Shown one piece after another: positions 10,901 through 22,400 of a DNA stretch of 64,000 bases. A program made the position numbers and the translations under genes. The stretch is from Trissonchulus latispiculum (taxonomy: Eukaryota; Nematoda; Enoplea; Enoplida; Ironidae): the NCBI GenBank assembly GCA_030248195.1, contig JASAND010030571.1, positions 1 through 64,000 on the forward strand. Reading direction: 5' to 3'. The notes under the pieces are model-generated. The model did no database searches and was not told the DNA's origin. It saw only the letters and a list, made by a program, of their open reading frames with translations. Each line of letters opens with the position of its first letter. Position 1 is the first letter of the stretch.

Positions 10901-13050
10901 CCCAGCTACGTGAAAGCAGCCTCAATCCAATCTGATGGTGTCCGCTTGCGCCTCAGCCTAGGCGCCAAACACCCACGTCAACGCGCACAGCCACCCAATT
11001 CTTTCTATGCAGCAACACCGATCTATATCCAAGCAGCCTTAATCCAAACACCAGGTGTCAGCTTGCGCCTCAGTCCAGGCACAAAACACCCATTTCAGCG
11101 CTCACAGCCAGCCACGCAACACCGATCTACATCCAAGCAGCCTCAATCCAATCTGAAGGTGTCCGCTTGCGCCTCAGCCTAGGCGCCAAACACCCACGTC
11201 AACGCGCACAGCCACCCAATTCTTTCTATGCAGCAACACCGATCTACATCCAAGCAGCCTCAATCCAATCTGAAGGTGTCCGCTTGCGCCTCAGCCTAGG
11301 CGCCAAACACCCACGTCAACGCGCACAGCCACCCAATTCTTTCTATGCAGCAACACCGATCTATATCCAAGCAGCCTCAATCTAAACTGAAAGTGTCAGC
11401 TTGCGCCTCAGTCCTGGCACAAAACACCCATGTCAACGCGCACATCCAGCCACTCCTCCTATGCAACAACACCCAGCTACGTGAAAGCAGCCTCAGTCCA
11501 ATCTGAAGGTGTCCACTTGCGCCTCAGCCTAGGCCCAAACACCCACGTCAACGCGGACAGCCACCCAATTCTTTCTATGCAGCAACACCTATCTACATCC
11601 AAGCAGCCTCAATCCAATCTGAAGGTGTCCGCTTGCGCCTCAGCCTAGGCGCCAAACACCCACGTCAACGCGGACAGCCACCCAATTCTTTCTATGCAGC
11701 AACACCGATCTACATCCAAGCAGCCTTAATCCAAACACCAGGTGTCAGCTAGCGCCTCAGTCCAGGCACAAAACACCCATTTCAACGCGCACAGCCAGCC
11801 AAGCAACACCGATCTACATCCAAGCAGCCTCAATCCAAACACCAGGTGTCAGCTAGCGCCTCAGTCCAGGCACAAAACACCCATTTCAACGCGCACAGCC
11901 AGCCAAGCAACACCGATCTACATCCAAGCAGCCTCAATCCAAACACCAGGTGTCAGCTTGCGCCTCAGACCTGGCACAAAACACCCATGTCAACGCGCAC
12001 ATCCAGCCAAGCAACACCGATCTACATCCAAGCAGCCTCAATCCAATCTGAAGGTGTCCGCTTGCGCCTCAGCCTAGGCGCCAAACACCAACGTCAACGC
12101 GCACAGCCACCCAATTCTTTCTATGCAGCAACACCGATCTACATCCAAGCAGCCTTAATCCAAACACCAGGTGTCAGCTAGCGCCTCAGCCCAGGCACAA
12201 AACACCCATTTCATCGCGCACAGCCAGCCAAGCAACACCGATCTACATCAAAGCAGCCTCAATCAAAATACAAGGTGTTTGTTTGCTCACCAGCCAGGCA
12301 TCAAACACCTATGTCAACGCGCACAGCCAGCCACTCTATGCAACAACACCGATTTACATCCAAGCAGCCTCAATACAAACTCAAGGTGTCCGCTTGCGCC
12401 TCAACCTAGGCGCAAAACACCCACGTCAAAGCGCACAGCCGGCCAGTCTTAGTATGACTTACTCTTACCCAGCCTGACAGGTGCAAAGTGGCATCTTGCA
12501 TTTTGATTGAGGCTGATTTGATGGAGATCGGTATTGCTGGTTAGTAACGCTTGGCAGGCTATGCGCGCTGCCATAGGTGTTGATGCGCGTGATCGTTGTT
12601 GCTGGTGCGCAACCTGATACCTTGTATTTTGATTGAGGTTGGTTTGATAAAGATCTGTGTTGCTGTTTAACACTTGGCTGACTGTGTGTGCAAGTGTGTG
12701 TGTGTGTGTGTGTGTGTGCGTGTGTGCGTGTGTGTTGATTGATATAGTTGTTTTGTACGCCAGCCCGGGCACAAAACACCTATATCAACTGACTCGCAGC
12801 CATAGTATTATTATTGAAGTAGTATTATTGAACAGCAACGCCAATTCTCATTAAATCAGCCTGAATCAGAACCCAAGGCATCAGTTTGTGCTAAAGCCCT
12901 GGCAAAAAGCACCTATCAACGTGTACAGCTAGCCAGCTTTAGTAAACAGCAACACCGATTTCAGACAAATCAGCCGCAATCAAAATTCATGGTGTCAATT
13001 TGCGCACCAGCCCAGGTACAAAACGCAGATATCAACACACACAGCCCGCC
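7985..13050. repeat. Minisatellite array, ~104-bp unit with higher-order structure
   Basis: Units carry the landmarks GCCTCAG, CACAAAACACCCAT, CAACGCGCACAGCCA and CAACACCGATCTACAT. The short form is 104 bp (for example 11756 to 11860); longer forms add a TTACTATG segment. A block of units repeats at 1019 bp (9129-9916 versus 10148-10935) and another at 786 bp (8293 versus 9079). About 12475-12690 holds inverted, degenerate units and a GT tract; degenerate forward units continue to 13050. Numerous open frames exist in all frames because 104 is not divisible by three; none is a credible gene. Confidence 0.92.
12689..12736 (+). repeat. (GT)n microsatellite
   Basis: Interrupted GT repeat (with GC variants) inside the inverted part of the minisatellite. 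Confidence 0.9.
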
Positions 13051-13127
13051 AAGGGTTACTAAAATCTAACTACAACTAACATCAAGCAAACCTCAAGCAT
13101 CAATCTCAATAAACGCACGAATATCCA

Positions 13128-13190
13128 TGCACACACTCACACACACACTCACTCACTCACTCACTCACTCACTCACACACACATACACAC
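13128..13190 (+). repeat. (AC)n/(ACTC)n microsatellite
   Basis: Alternating CACACT and ACTC repeats close to the distal edge of the minisatellite array. Confidence 0.85.
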
Positions 13191-13399
13191 CTATGCAAGA
13201 TCTCTCTAAACAACACCAACAAAATCTATGTCATCCATTTCTATAAAATTTCTTTCACTAATCAAACCTATTTGTTAGAAATAATCTAAATAACTGAATG
13301 ACATCGTTTCTATAAAAATTGCCCTCGTTCAAAATTTTTAGAGCGAATGAAATTTGTGTAATTTTAAAATTCAATAGAAAACAAAACACACTCACAGGA

Positions 13400-13430
13400 T
13401 CATGCCATGTCCATCAGCTCCTGGCGATGC
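13400..13430 (-). CDS. Putative terminal exon 9: completes finger 2 and stops
   Basis: After acceptor TTTATTTCAG the exon begins G CAT CGC, so the split codon becomes Met and the next residue is His. That gives finger 2 the same H-x4-H spacing, and the same Met-His pair, as finger 1. The frame then reads RQELMDMA and stops at TGA (13402-13400). A donor-like GTGAGT begins at 13395, so the exon may end at 13396 with a further 3' UTR intron. No polyadenylation signal is obvious nearby. An intervening exon in the 5.2 kb intron cannot be excluded. Confidence 0.5.
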
Positions 13431-16400
13431 CTGAAATAAAGCAGTTTGAATATTAATATGCAGGAATACGACAACTTAGGAAGAAAACAGTAGCGAATCG
13501 GGTGTAATTGGTAGTAGCTGGATTAATGACTCGAAAATATGCGGTTCTCAATGGAGACAGCTGAGGTGAAGTCACGTGTGTCTCCTTAGTGAACCAACTC
13601 TTTGATCCAGTGCTGGAGCTGTTTTATCCAAAAGAGCAAGCAAAACTATGTATGAATCACGAACACTTAGCATTATTTCATTAAATGAAAATTCAAAGAA
13701 AAGTGGCACTTTAATTAGAATTCCTAATAAAAATACTAAGTCTAATTATCTTACAGCGTGAAATGGTCCGCTCACCTAACATAAGCAGTGCTGAGAATAA
13801 AATAGTGGTTATCCCAGGAAAACGCTAAATTTAATTTTTCAATCTGCCACGTTTTAATTTGCAGCATTAGTGTTACCGACGAATAGACTTTCCTGAGAAA
13901 TTAATAAGTCGTGGCTCACCTATTTGGAGTAATATCACCTTACTTTCGGTGAGAGAACGCAGCCACAAGTTATTAATTTCTGCAGGAATATATATCCGTC
14001 GGGGACACTGATGTTGCAAATTGAAACGTGGCAAAATGAAAAATTAAATTTAGCGTTTTCCTGGGATAACCACTACTTTCTTCTCAGCACTGCTTATGTT
14101 AGGTGAGAGGACCATTTCACGCTGTAAGCTAATTAGACTTAGTATTTCTAATAGTAATTCTAATTAAAAATTCCGCTTTTTGAAATTTCATTAAATTCTA
14201 AATTCTAATTCTAAATTCTAGTAACTCATGGAGTACTCTTGAAGGACTATCAGCTAGCACAAAATGAGCTAATAACGATTTTTGGAGAACCAAAAAGCTA
14301 ATTTTTTAGTGAAACCATGCGCGATTCAAAACTAAATGTTCGTGACTCATACACAGTTTTGCTTACTCTTTCTGGATCAAATAGTTCCAGCACTGGATCA
14401 AAGATTTGGTTCGCTAAGGAGACACACGTGGTGAAGTCGGGCCTCAGTGTAATATTAAAGTAAATAAGGTCTGGTCCACGTTGGTTGCGTGCAAAGGGAG
14501 GGGACGGATCGCCGGGTACCCAATTAGTCACCAGTTTTGCTATTTTGTATATGTCCTAGTGTGTCACCCACCAAAACCAAGAAAAATTTCTGGTTGTAAA
14601 GCAAAATGGCTGTTAAGCAAACCCAGTTAACAGATATTGCGGTTCAAATCCTACCAAGCGAATATTACGGCAATATGACGTGCTGAGGGTTACAAAGGCG
14701 CTTACACTTAGGACTGCAAAAGATTACGGCATGACTAACATATCATTTAATGTTCGGTAAATAGCACTGATACGCCAAGTAACTAACTAATCTTGCTAAC
14801 TCTAGCTAACTCTCTCTAAGGGCCTTTACGCAAATGGATTAAAGGAGTTAAATTTAAGTCAATCATTTTCATGAAACACTTAAGGGTTAATTTTAGCTGT
14901 GCGATTTAAAATTTTTAATCGCTCAAGAATACTGTCTGCGAAAGTGTAGCTTTGGATTTCTACGTATGCGTAAGAAGCTAATTTGAACAAACTTCAAAAG
15001 AACCGACACACTTTAAGGTGCTGGTATTGTTGGTATTGCTGGTTTTGTGTAAATTCGACCCTACAAGCTTCCATTCTTCATGAAAGTGGATGAAACTTTC
15101 CAAATACATTATTTTCTTGCTCTTAAACATTCTGGGACCAGTCCCGGATTTTTAGGTGCAAAGATAAGAAAGTTTTGGTTTTCGCCCTTATTCTCTCAGT
15201 ACATAGTCGCTACACCGGATTGGTTGCCATGGCTGGAAAGAGGGCACCAAAATGAACATTTTTGCTTTTACAATTTTGAGCTACCTCTAGTGGTTAAGGC
15301 AGTATAAGCCAAAAACGACTTCCAAAAACGACTTTTGGGGTCAAAAAATGGCCATTTTTGAAGAAATCAGTTTTTTCAAAATTACTGCCAAATCTTACAG
15401 ACAATTTTGGCTTATTTATACTCAATCGATAGACCGTCAAATTGCACATTTTATCAATACCTATTCGCTGGAGTTCGTTGCTTTAAGCTGGAGAATTCGC
15501 CGAAAAACCGTTTTGGCAAAATTGCGATTATTTTGTTTTGAACATTGATTTCTCAAAAACTACCCAATGGATTCGCGTGATTTTTGGCTGAATGAAAATT
15601 TGCCCTATTGCGGAGGGGCATTTTTCTTGGTTTGAGCTAAAACAGCTCCAGTTGTGAGAAAACTGAATATAAAGTTGCAAAATTTTGTGTCATCGCGCAT
15701 TTGCCGGATTTTCTGGAGTATTGAGACTTGTTGAGCCAAATCCAAAAAAATGTCCCTCGGCCCACATGTCCTTCATATCATGGCACAATAAGAAATTATG
15801 GCCGATTCTACAGTTTTGAGAAATCGATGTTCAAAAATTTTTGGTCTATATTCAGTCTGTCAGATGTCAGCATTTCGGCAATTTTTTGCTATTTTTTGTC
15901 AATGTTGCTAGTTTCTTAAGCTCATGTTAATGTTCGGATTATAAGCTTTAAAACCATGTATAAAGCTCATTCCAACTCCCAAAATTGCTAAAGTTATAGC
16001 GTTTCGAAAAGTCACGACAAAAGCACTGCACAAAAGGATACCAGCACCTTAAGTAATGTCTAAGGACAACATTTGTATACCAATCAATGGGTTGGTTCAG
16101 GACAGGGCAAAACATTTAATATATACATCTTTGTAGAATTATTCTGAGCGAAAACCGCCTACCCCGAATTTTGAAAGCTCATAGAAAACCAGCGGTCCTA
16201 CAAGAAATAACGTCTTAATGGGGAAGTCGCCGGGTACCAAATTTCAGAGACAAACATATCGCTCATTTTTGGGTATAATATACCCCCACATATGTCCAAA
16301 ACAAGACATAGTTTCAGGGTCCAAGCCAAGGTCTACCCAGTTAAGAGATATTGCAGTTGAAATCCCTACAATTTAGTGTTACGGCAGTATGCCTCACTGA

Positions 16401-19400
16401 GGCCTTCGAAGTTGTGTACACATAGGATGACAAAAGATACGTCATGGAAAATACATCAATTTAAACCCTCTACATGTAGCTAATTATCACTGCACAGTGA
16501 TAAGCCAAGCAACGAGCGAGAAACGGCGTTTGAACGATTTGGTCAAGCTCATTCGGACTGTTATTTGCTTCAAATTTTAACTCGCTCTAACTTTCTCATA
16601 CTGCTTTGTAGAGAGACTTGGGGCCAGAAGATAAAATGTTCAGAACATCAAGCGCTTCAATTTGATATAAAATTTAACTATATTTGGGAAGGTTGAAAAT
16701 TTGCCATTTTTTACTCTAGGCCTCCGTCATCGCACTGAGGCATGCATCCGCCGCTAAACAAGAGCAATTGCAGTAAACTTGGCACACTTCTTCCTTTCAT
16801 ATGTGCAAATGGGTACACCAAATTTGGTTGGAATATCTCACCTTGCTGATGGACCATTTATTCCAAAATTTGAAAAAATGACGTAGTTTGAGGCGAAAAA
16901 TGCGAACGCAGCAACCAAAACTGTGAACTAGTCAAAAGCAGCAGCATAGATTGCGCGCACGCAAATTGAACCTCTATTTGTGTACTGTGTTAATATCTAT
17001 GCGCGAAACCTGTGTAAAAAATGGTTTGTCCAGGCCATGCCAAAACATTTCTTTGGTGATATTTTTGTAAGTCAGAATTGAGCAAAACCAGACATCATCT
17101 GATTTTAAAATTTCTAAAAGATCTCTGAACTCACGCAAAAACACCTCATATAGATATTAACACGCTACCTAGTCCAGATTAACATTGTGCCAAGTTATAG
17201 CTCATTTGCTCTTGCACAGCACTCAAACTTTGTTGCCGCGAAATTTTCCTAATTTTTTCTGTTTCCTATGTTTAACACATGCCGGGGTCACCTTTGGAGG
17301 ACTATTGTGAATGATACGAGAAGCTTTGCAACAAACGCAACTGTCTTGTTTTGGGGACCCATGATGACTACAAAATATGTGAAAATGAGACAACTCGGAG
17401 ATGGCCGAAAATTGGCGATCCCCCTTAAGAGATACGTTAACTAGTCCAGATAAGATTTATGCAAGTTACACCTCATTGGCTCTCGCACAGCTTTCAAACT
17501 ATTGGCAGTTCAGAAATTTCACTGTCTGTATGTGTACGTGGCAACGAGGGCAGCCCTTAGTAGACTATGGCGAATGATAGAAAATGTTTTGCACTTCTCT
17601 TGTTATGTGGACCCATGAGCAGTAGAATATGTGAAAATCCATGATGGTAGAATATCGCGACCCTAACGAAATACGGTAATTCTAGGATTTATCTGATTTT
17701 GCAGCTTTTGGCGTCCTGATACCGTCCATAGGTTAGGTTTCAGCTTACTATTCGTTTTAAACTGATTCAATCATGCCACAGTAGTTTCGTTATTTGGCTG
17801 TTGTCGCATTCATTAACACTGGGTCCGATTCCGGGGGCCTACCTCTACTTCATCGACGAGTCTACTACCCCTGGAAAATTCCAAAGTTTTAGGGGGTCTA
17901 CCCCAAATTAGCAAAATATATACCGACAATTATAAATTTTTAGATAAAAATTTACCTAGTAAAAATGAAGATTTTTAAGGATTTTTAAGAAATACGTTCA
18001 AAAAGCGCTAAGTTTTGCTACAAAATGAGCAATGTTTGCAAAAAATTGCTGAGGGATGTACCCTGTTTATAACATTACTGTAAGTCGTTTTTCCGCAAAC
18101 TAGTAATCTAGTCAAGCTTTTTCAAGCATGACGGTCAATAAATGCTAAATTTTGCACGTCATCTCATCTATAGTTGTCAAACTTGCAAGGGTTTCTCAAA
18201 ATTTTAAGGTCAATGTATCATTTCTGGACCCCCTCCTATCCCAACTCCCTTGGACAATCGATAAAATAACACCAAGAGTACGTAATGATAAGAGTATGAC
18301 ACTAAGCCTAGTGTCTGTTATCACAGTAAAAACTGTGCTCAGTTCGCTAACGGCTGAACTCCCCCCACAAATTCGACTCATCACTTCAAATTACTCTGGC
18401 CGCTACACTTGCATGTTGAAGCTCGAAAACACAACTACTCAGTTGGTCCAATGTGCGTCTGTTGCTAGCTTTAGAACACAAACGTAGCGTGCGAGTTTCG
18501 TTGAGGTTATGGGTCCAATTTGTGGGGGGGGGGAGGATTAGCCGATAGCGACAGAGCATAGATTTTGCTCTGATATCAGAGATTAGGCTTAGTGTCACAC
18601 TCTTATCTATCATTATGTACTCTTGCTAACATGAATGAATAAAGAAGATTGTTGACTTACATCTTCGTGCGATGGATTCGCATACCCTTGAGGGTAGCGA
18701 ATCCCCGATCGCAGAAGGTGCACTGATGGAAGGCACCGGCTGGCTGGATTGGCTGGACTGGCTGCGGCAGGGGAACGGGAAGGGCTGGCTGAGGCTGCTG
18801 CGGCATCGGGGCTGGCTGAGGCGGCTGGGGAGGAACCGGCTGGGCTGGCTGGGCAGCCGGCTCCCTGTGCATCCGCCCGGCGTGGATTCGGAGGCCCCGA
18901 TCGGAATCGAAGGCCCTTCCACAACCGGGCACTTGGCAGGCTGAAATAGAAAAAACATAAATATAAACAGATTTATGATTTATTTATTTACATTGATTGT
19001 AAACATAAAAACAAGTGTGCATAATTGCACTATATATATGAGAAGAAGAGTAAGCCACTAGAGGACCCTCTTCTTGGTATTGGCTAACGGTGCTCCGCCC
19101 ACAACACGCGAATGTTCCCCCGTTTGGTGGGGTGGGGGGGGGAGTAGCCGAAAAGACGTCCTCGTTTGGTGGGGGGGAGTAGCCAACAGCAATCAGAGTG
19201 CAGAAATCCCCTCCTCGTTTGGTGGGAGGGGGTAGAGCAGAGGATTAAGGGTGGTTTCTGTTTATTTCGAAAATGGGTCCCCGTTTGATTGGGGGGGGGG
19301 GGCGAATGCAAAAGAGGTCCCCGTTTGGTGGGCGGGTATGCGAAAGGGGTCCCCGTTTGGTAGGGGAGATAGGCAGAAGAGGGTCCCCGTTTTGGGGGGG

Positions 19401-22400
19401 TCGCCAACAGTCAATAAGATTCAGTCAATCTTAACCTGCCGTGGCGACCCCCCCCCCCGAAAGGGGACCCTCTTCTGCCTATCTCCCTTACCAAACGGGG
19501 ACTCCTTTTGGCTACCACCTTCAATTTGGGACCTAGTTTTCCCTACCCTCCCCCTCTCCACCAAACGAGGAGGGGTATGCTTGTCAACCCCCCACCAATC
19601 AGGGAAATATTCCGTATTGTGGTCGGAGCACAGTATACGCAATGCCAAGGAGAGATGCCCTCTAGTGGCTCACTCTTCTTCTTATATATAGTGCAATTAT
19701 GTACTCTTGATAAACAGCAAATACAAAGTAGGCCAAAAACGCTCTCTGCGACTGCGCCGCCATAGCTAGTCTGACCGGAGGATCCAAATCGGTCCGCCAG
19801 CCGGATCGAAACTGACCTCTCAATACAGGCCAGCCGATACCGGGTTTGTTCTACGTTTGATGTACTGTGCAAAAGCTTTTGCACTAAACGATGCGTAGAG
19901 TCTACTCCCAGTTATGCAACGTATAACAGATACGCATTGGCTTGGTTCAATCTCCGGCCGATCGACCGGCTGCTTCTGAGCCATCCGGCCAATTATGGCC
20001 AGGAGCCAGCCAGTCAGCCAGCCGGCCGGCCAGGTTTTGGCCGATATCAAGCTGGTCGCCGGATTGGCAGTGCTCGTGGACCGACCGGCCAACAATTCTA
20101 CTGATGGCATAGTACCATGCCACCACTATAACGTTCTCTGCTTGAGACTTGAAAATATCTATCCCAGTTTATACTGTTAATTCGCAGCACTGATTAGGTA
20201 GCATAATGACCGTCACAAGACCTATTTGATTTGAAAATAACAAGAATGTTTCCTATGATTAACATAAATAAGTGCGACGGGAAAACAACGATTTCAAGAC
20301 ACCTGCCCACCGTTGTCGAAGCTCACCCAGCCCCCAAGAGGACGGTTTTTCGTTGAGTCGGGCAAATTTGCTGGAAATTTGGAGACATCTGACCGCTGAC
20401 CCACCCCTCTCCAAAACGCTCCGTATCCTGCCCGGCACACTTTTGTAAAAATTTGGCTCCGCCGGGAATCGAGCCTCGTACCTTCCAAACTGCAGTCAGC
20501 CGGGCAACCACGGAGCCACGAGAGAAGAGAAGCCAGAGAGAAGCCAACAACTTGGATAGAGTGGGGTTTGACGGGACAGCAAAACAGAAACTCTGATGGG
20601 ATTTGATAGATGGGATCCGAAAATCCGTCCCGTTTGCCAACTCTGACACGAAATCCTTTATCAGAGCTCTTTTATAATTTATTTTTCAAATAAACAACGT
20701 TATTCAACTTACCGAAAAATCCGCCATACTGGGGGACGTCAAAGTCCCGCAGGGCCATACCTTCGACCGCCTAAACAAAAACAACCAACACATTAATTGC
20801 TAATTATTTAATTAATTGCTAGCTATGTAAGCAATTAATAGCTGAAGATGAGATTCCAAGTATACTTAAAACCATTCGTGATGAATTAGAAATTTTGCTA
20901 ATTAATGAAATTAATTAACGAAATTAATGAAAGCCGTCTTAATAGAAGCTAGACAAAGTTAATAACATTAACAGGAAACGATACTGTTTATCTCATTATC
21001 TTGTACACTTACCCGGAGTTCTTCGACCTGGGCAGGCTCCAAGGCCGTCCCTGAAACAAATATATATTAAAAATAATAATGATACAACGAAATTATTTGT
21101 CACTGTCTGGTTGTTCCAAAATTAATTTAATCTGGTAATAAGGCAGATCCATCATATTTGGGTACTACACTAGTACATAATAATACACAATTTAGCAACG
21201 CATTGGTGAAGCGAATTTTTCTTCTGCGGCAATGTCTAATGCAATCATGGTCATGTCACCTATGGCCTCTCTATAAGCTAAAGATTAGTGTGAAAGACTG
21301 AATTCAGGATTGAAAGATGTGAAGAAAAGTGTCCAGGGCGGGGATCGAACCGCCCAGCCTTGGTTTAGAAGTAGAACGCTCTACCGCTTGCGCCACATCC
21401 CAGAACACACTAGAGAGACTAGATTAGTACTTTGATTTCAACCTTTCTGAGTTGCTGATATTAAACAATAGTTATCACTGGCAGCCAAAGCTTAAAGTTT
21501 ACCTCCGCGGCGGTCGATGACGCCCTGCCTGGCGGCTTCCGCTTCGGCGGCCTGCATCGGGCGTCGGGCCGGGCGCCGATTTTGGGGCGGCTGTGGCTGC
21601 TGTGGCTGTGGCAGAGGCTGCGGCTGCGGTTGAGGCGGAGGCGGAGGAGGAGGAGGTGGTGGCTGAGGCTGCTGCGGCTGTTGTTGCTGTTGTTGTGGCT
21701 GTGGCTGCGGCTGCGGCTGAGGCTGAGGCGGCGGCAGCTGCTGAGGTTGCGGCTGTGGTGGCTGTTGCTGAGGCTGTTGAGGCGGAGACGGAGGCTGAGG
21801 TGGAGGCGGTGGCGGTGGCTGCAGCTGTTGCTGAGGCTGCGGTTGTGGCTGTTGAGGAGGAGGCGGAGGCTGAGGCTGCTGCGGCTGCTGTTGCTGCGGT
21901 GGCTGTGGCTGTGGCTGTGGCGAAGCCGGAGGCGGTGGCAGCTGCTGAGGTTGAGGCTGTTGCTGTTGCTGTAGCTGTTGCAGTTGCCTGGTGGCGGCAG
22001 GCAGCAACTGCGGCTCCGGGGCCGGCCGGTCGCAAGGCCTCTGAAATAGCGAAAAGATCAAAATCAAAATAGGGAAGAACAGAACATGAACAATACAGAT
22101 TTGCAAAACTGTGTAGATTATCAGTTTTTTGGAATCGCGATGTATCAAGTGAACGTGAACACAAGTCCGCTTTCACAGTGCTCTCTCCGCCTGAAAGGAG
22201 TTTAGAAATGAGTAGTGCAGTTGCATAGTATAAACGTTGACGAAATTGACGGATTTAAAAATAGCATTGCAATCAGACATGTGCAGGAGGGGAAGTTCTG
22301 GGGGGGTGAAGGGCGGCCGACGGCCGCCGAAAAACCGGATTTTCCGGTTTTTTACCGGAAAAATCCGGATTCTGGGGGGGGGGTGAGGGACCCCCCTGGG

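Noticed and set aside
8293..12477. Many open frames of 60-166 codons in the minisatellite
   Set aside because: They occur in several frames at once, follow the 104-bp unit, and start and stop at unit variants; composition is set by the repeat.
7985..13050. CRISPR-like array
   Set aside because: Units are contiguous, about 104 bp, with no short repeat/unique spacer alternation, and the genome is eukaryotic.
19084..19884. Pro/Thr-rich and Gly-rich frames at 19.1-19.9 kb
   Set aside because: Products of the CCCCGTTTGG repeat and inverted arms of the intronic MITE; no splice phase joins them to the zinc-finger gene.
21582..22072. Plus-strand Leu/Arg and Ala/Glu/Val frames across the Pro/Gln exon
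   Set aside because: Shadows of exon 5 on the opposite strand; only the minus Pro/Gln frame fits the neighbouring splice phases.
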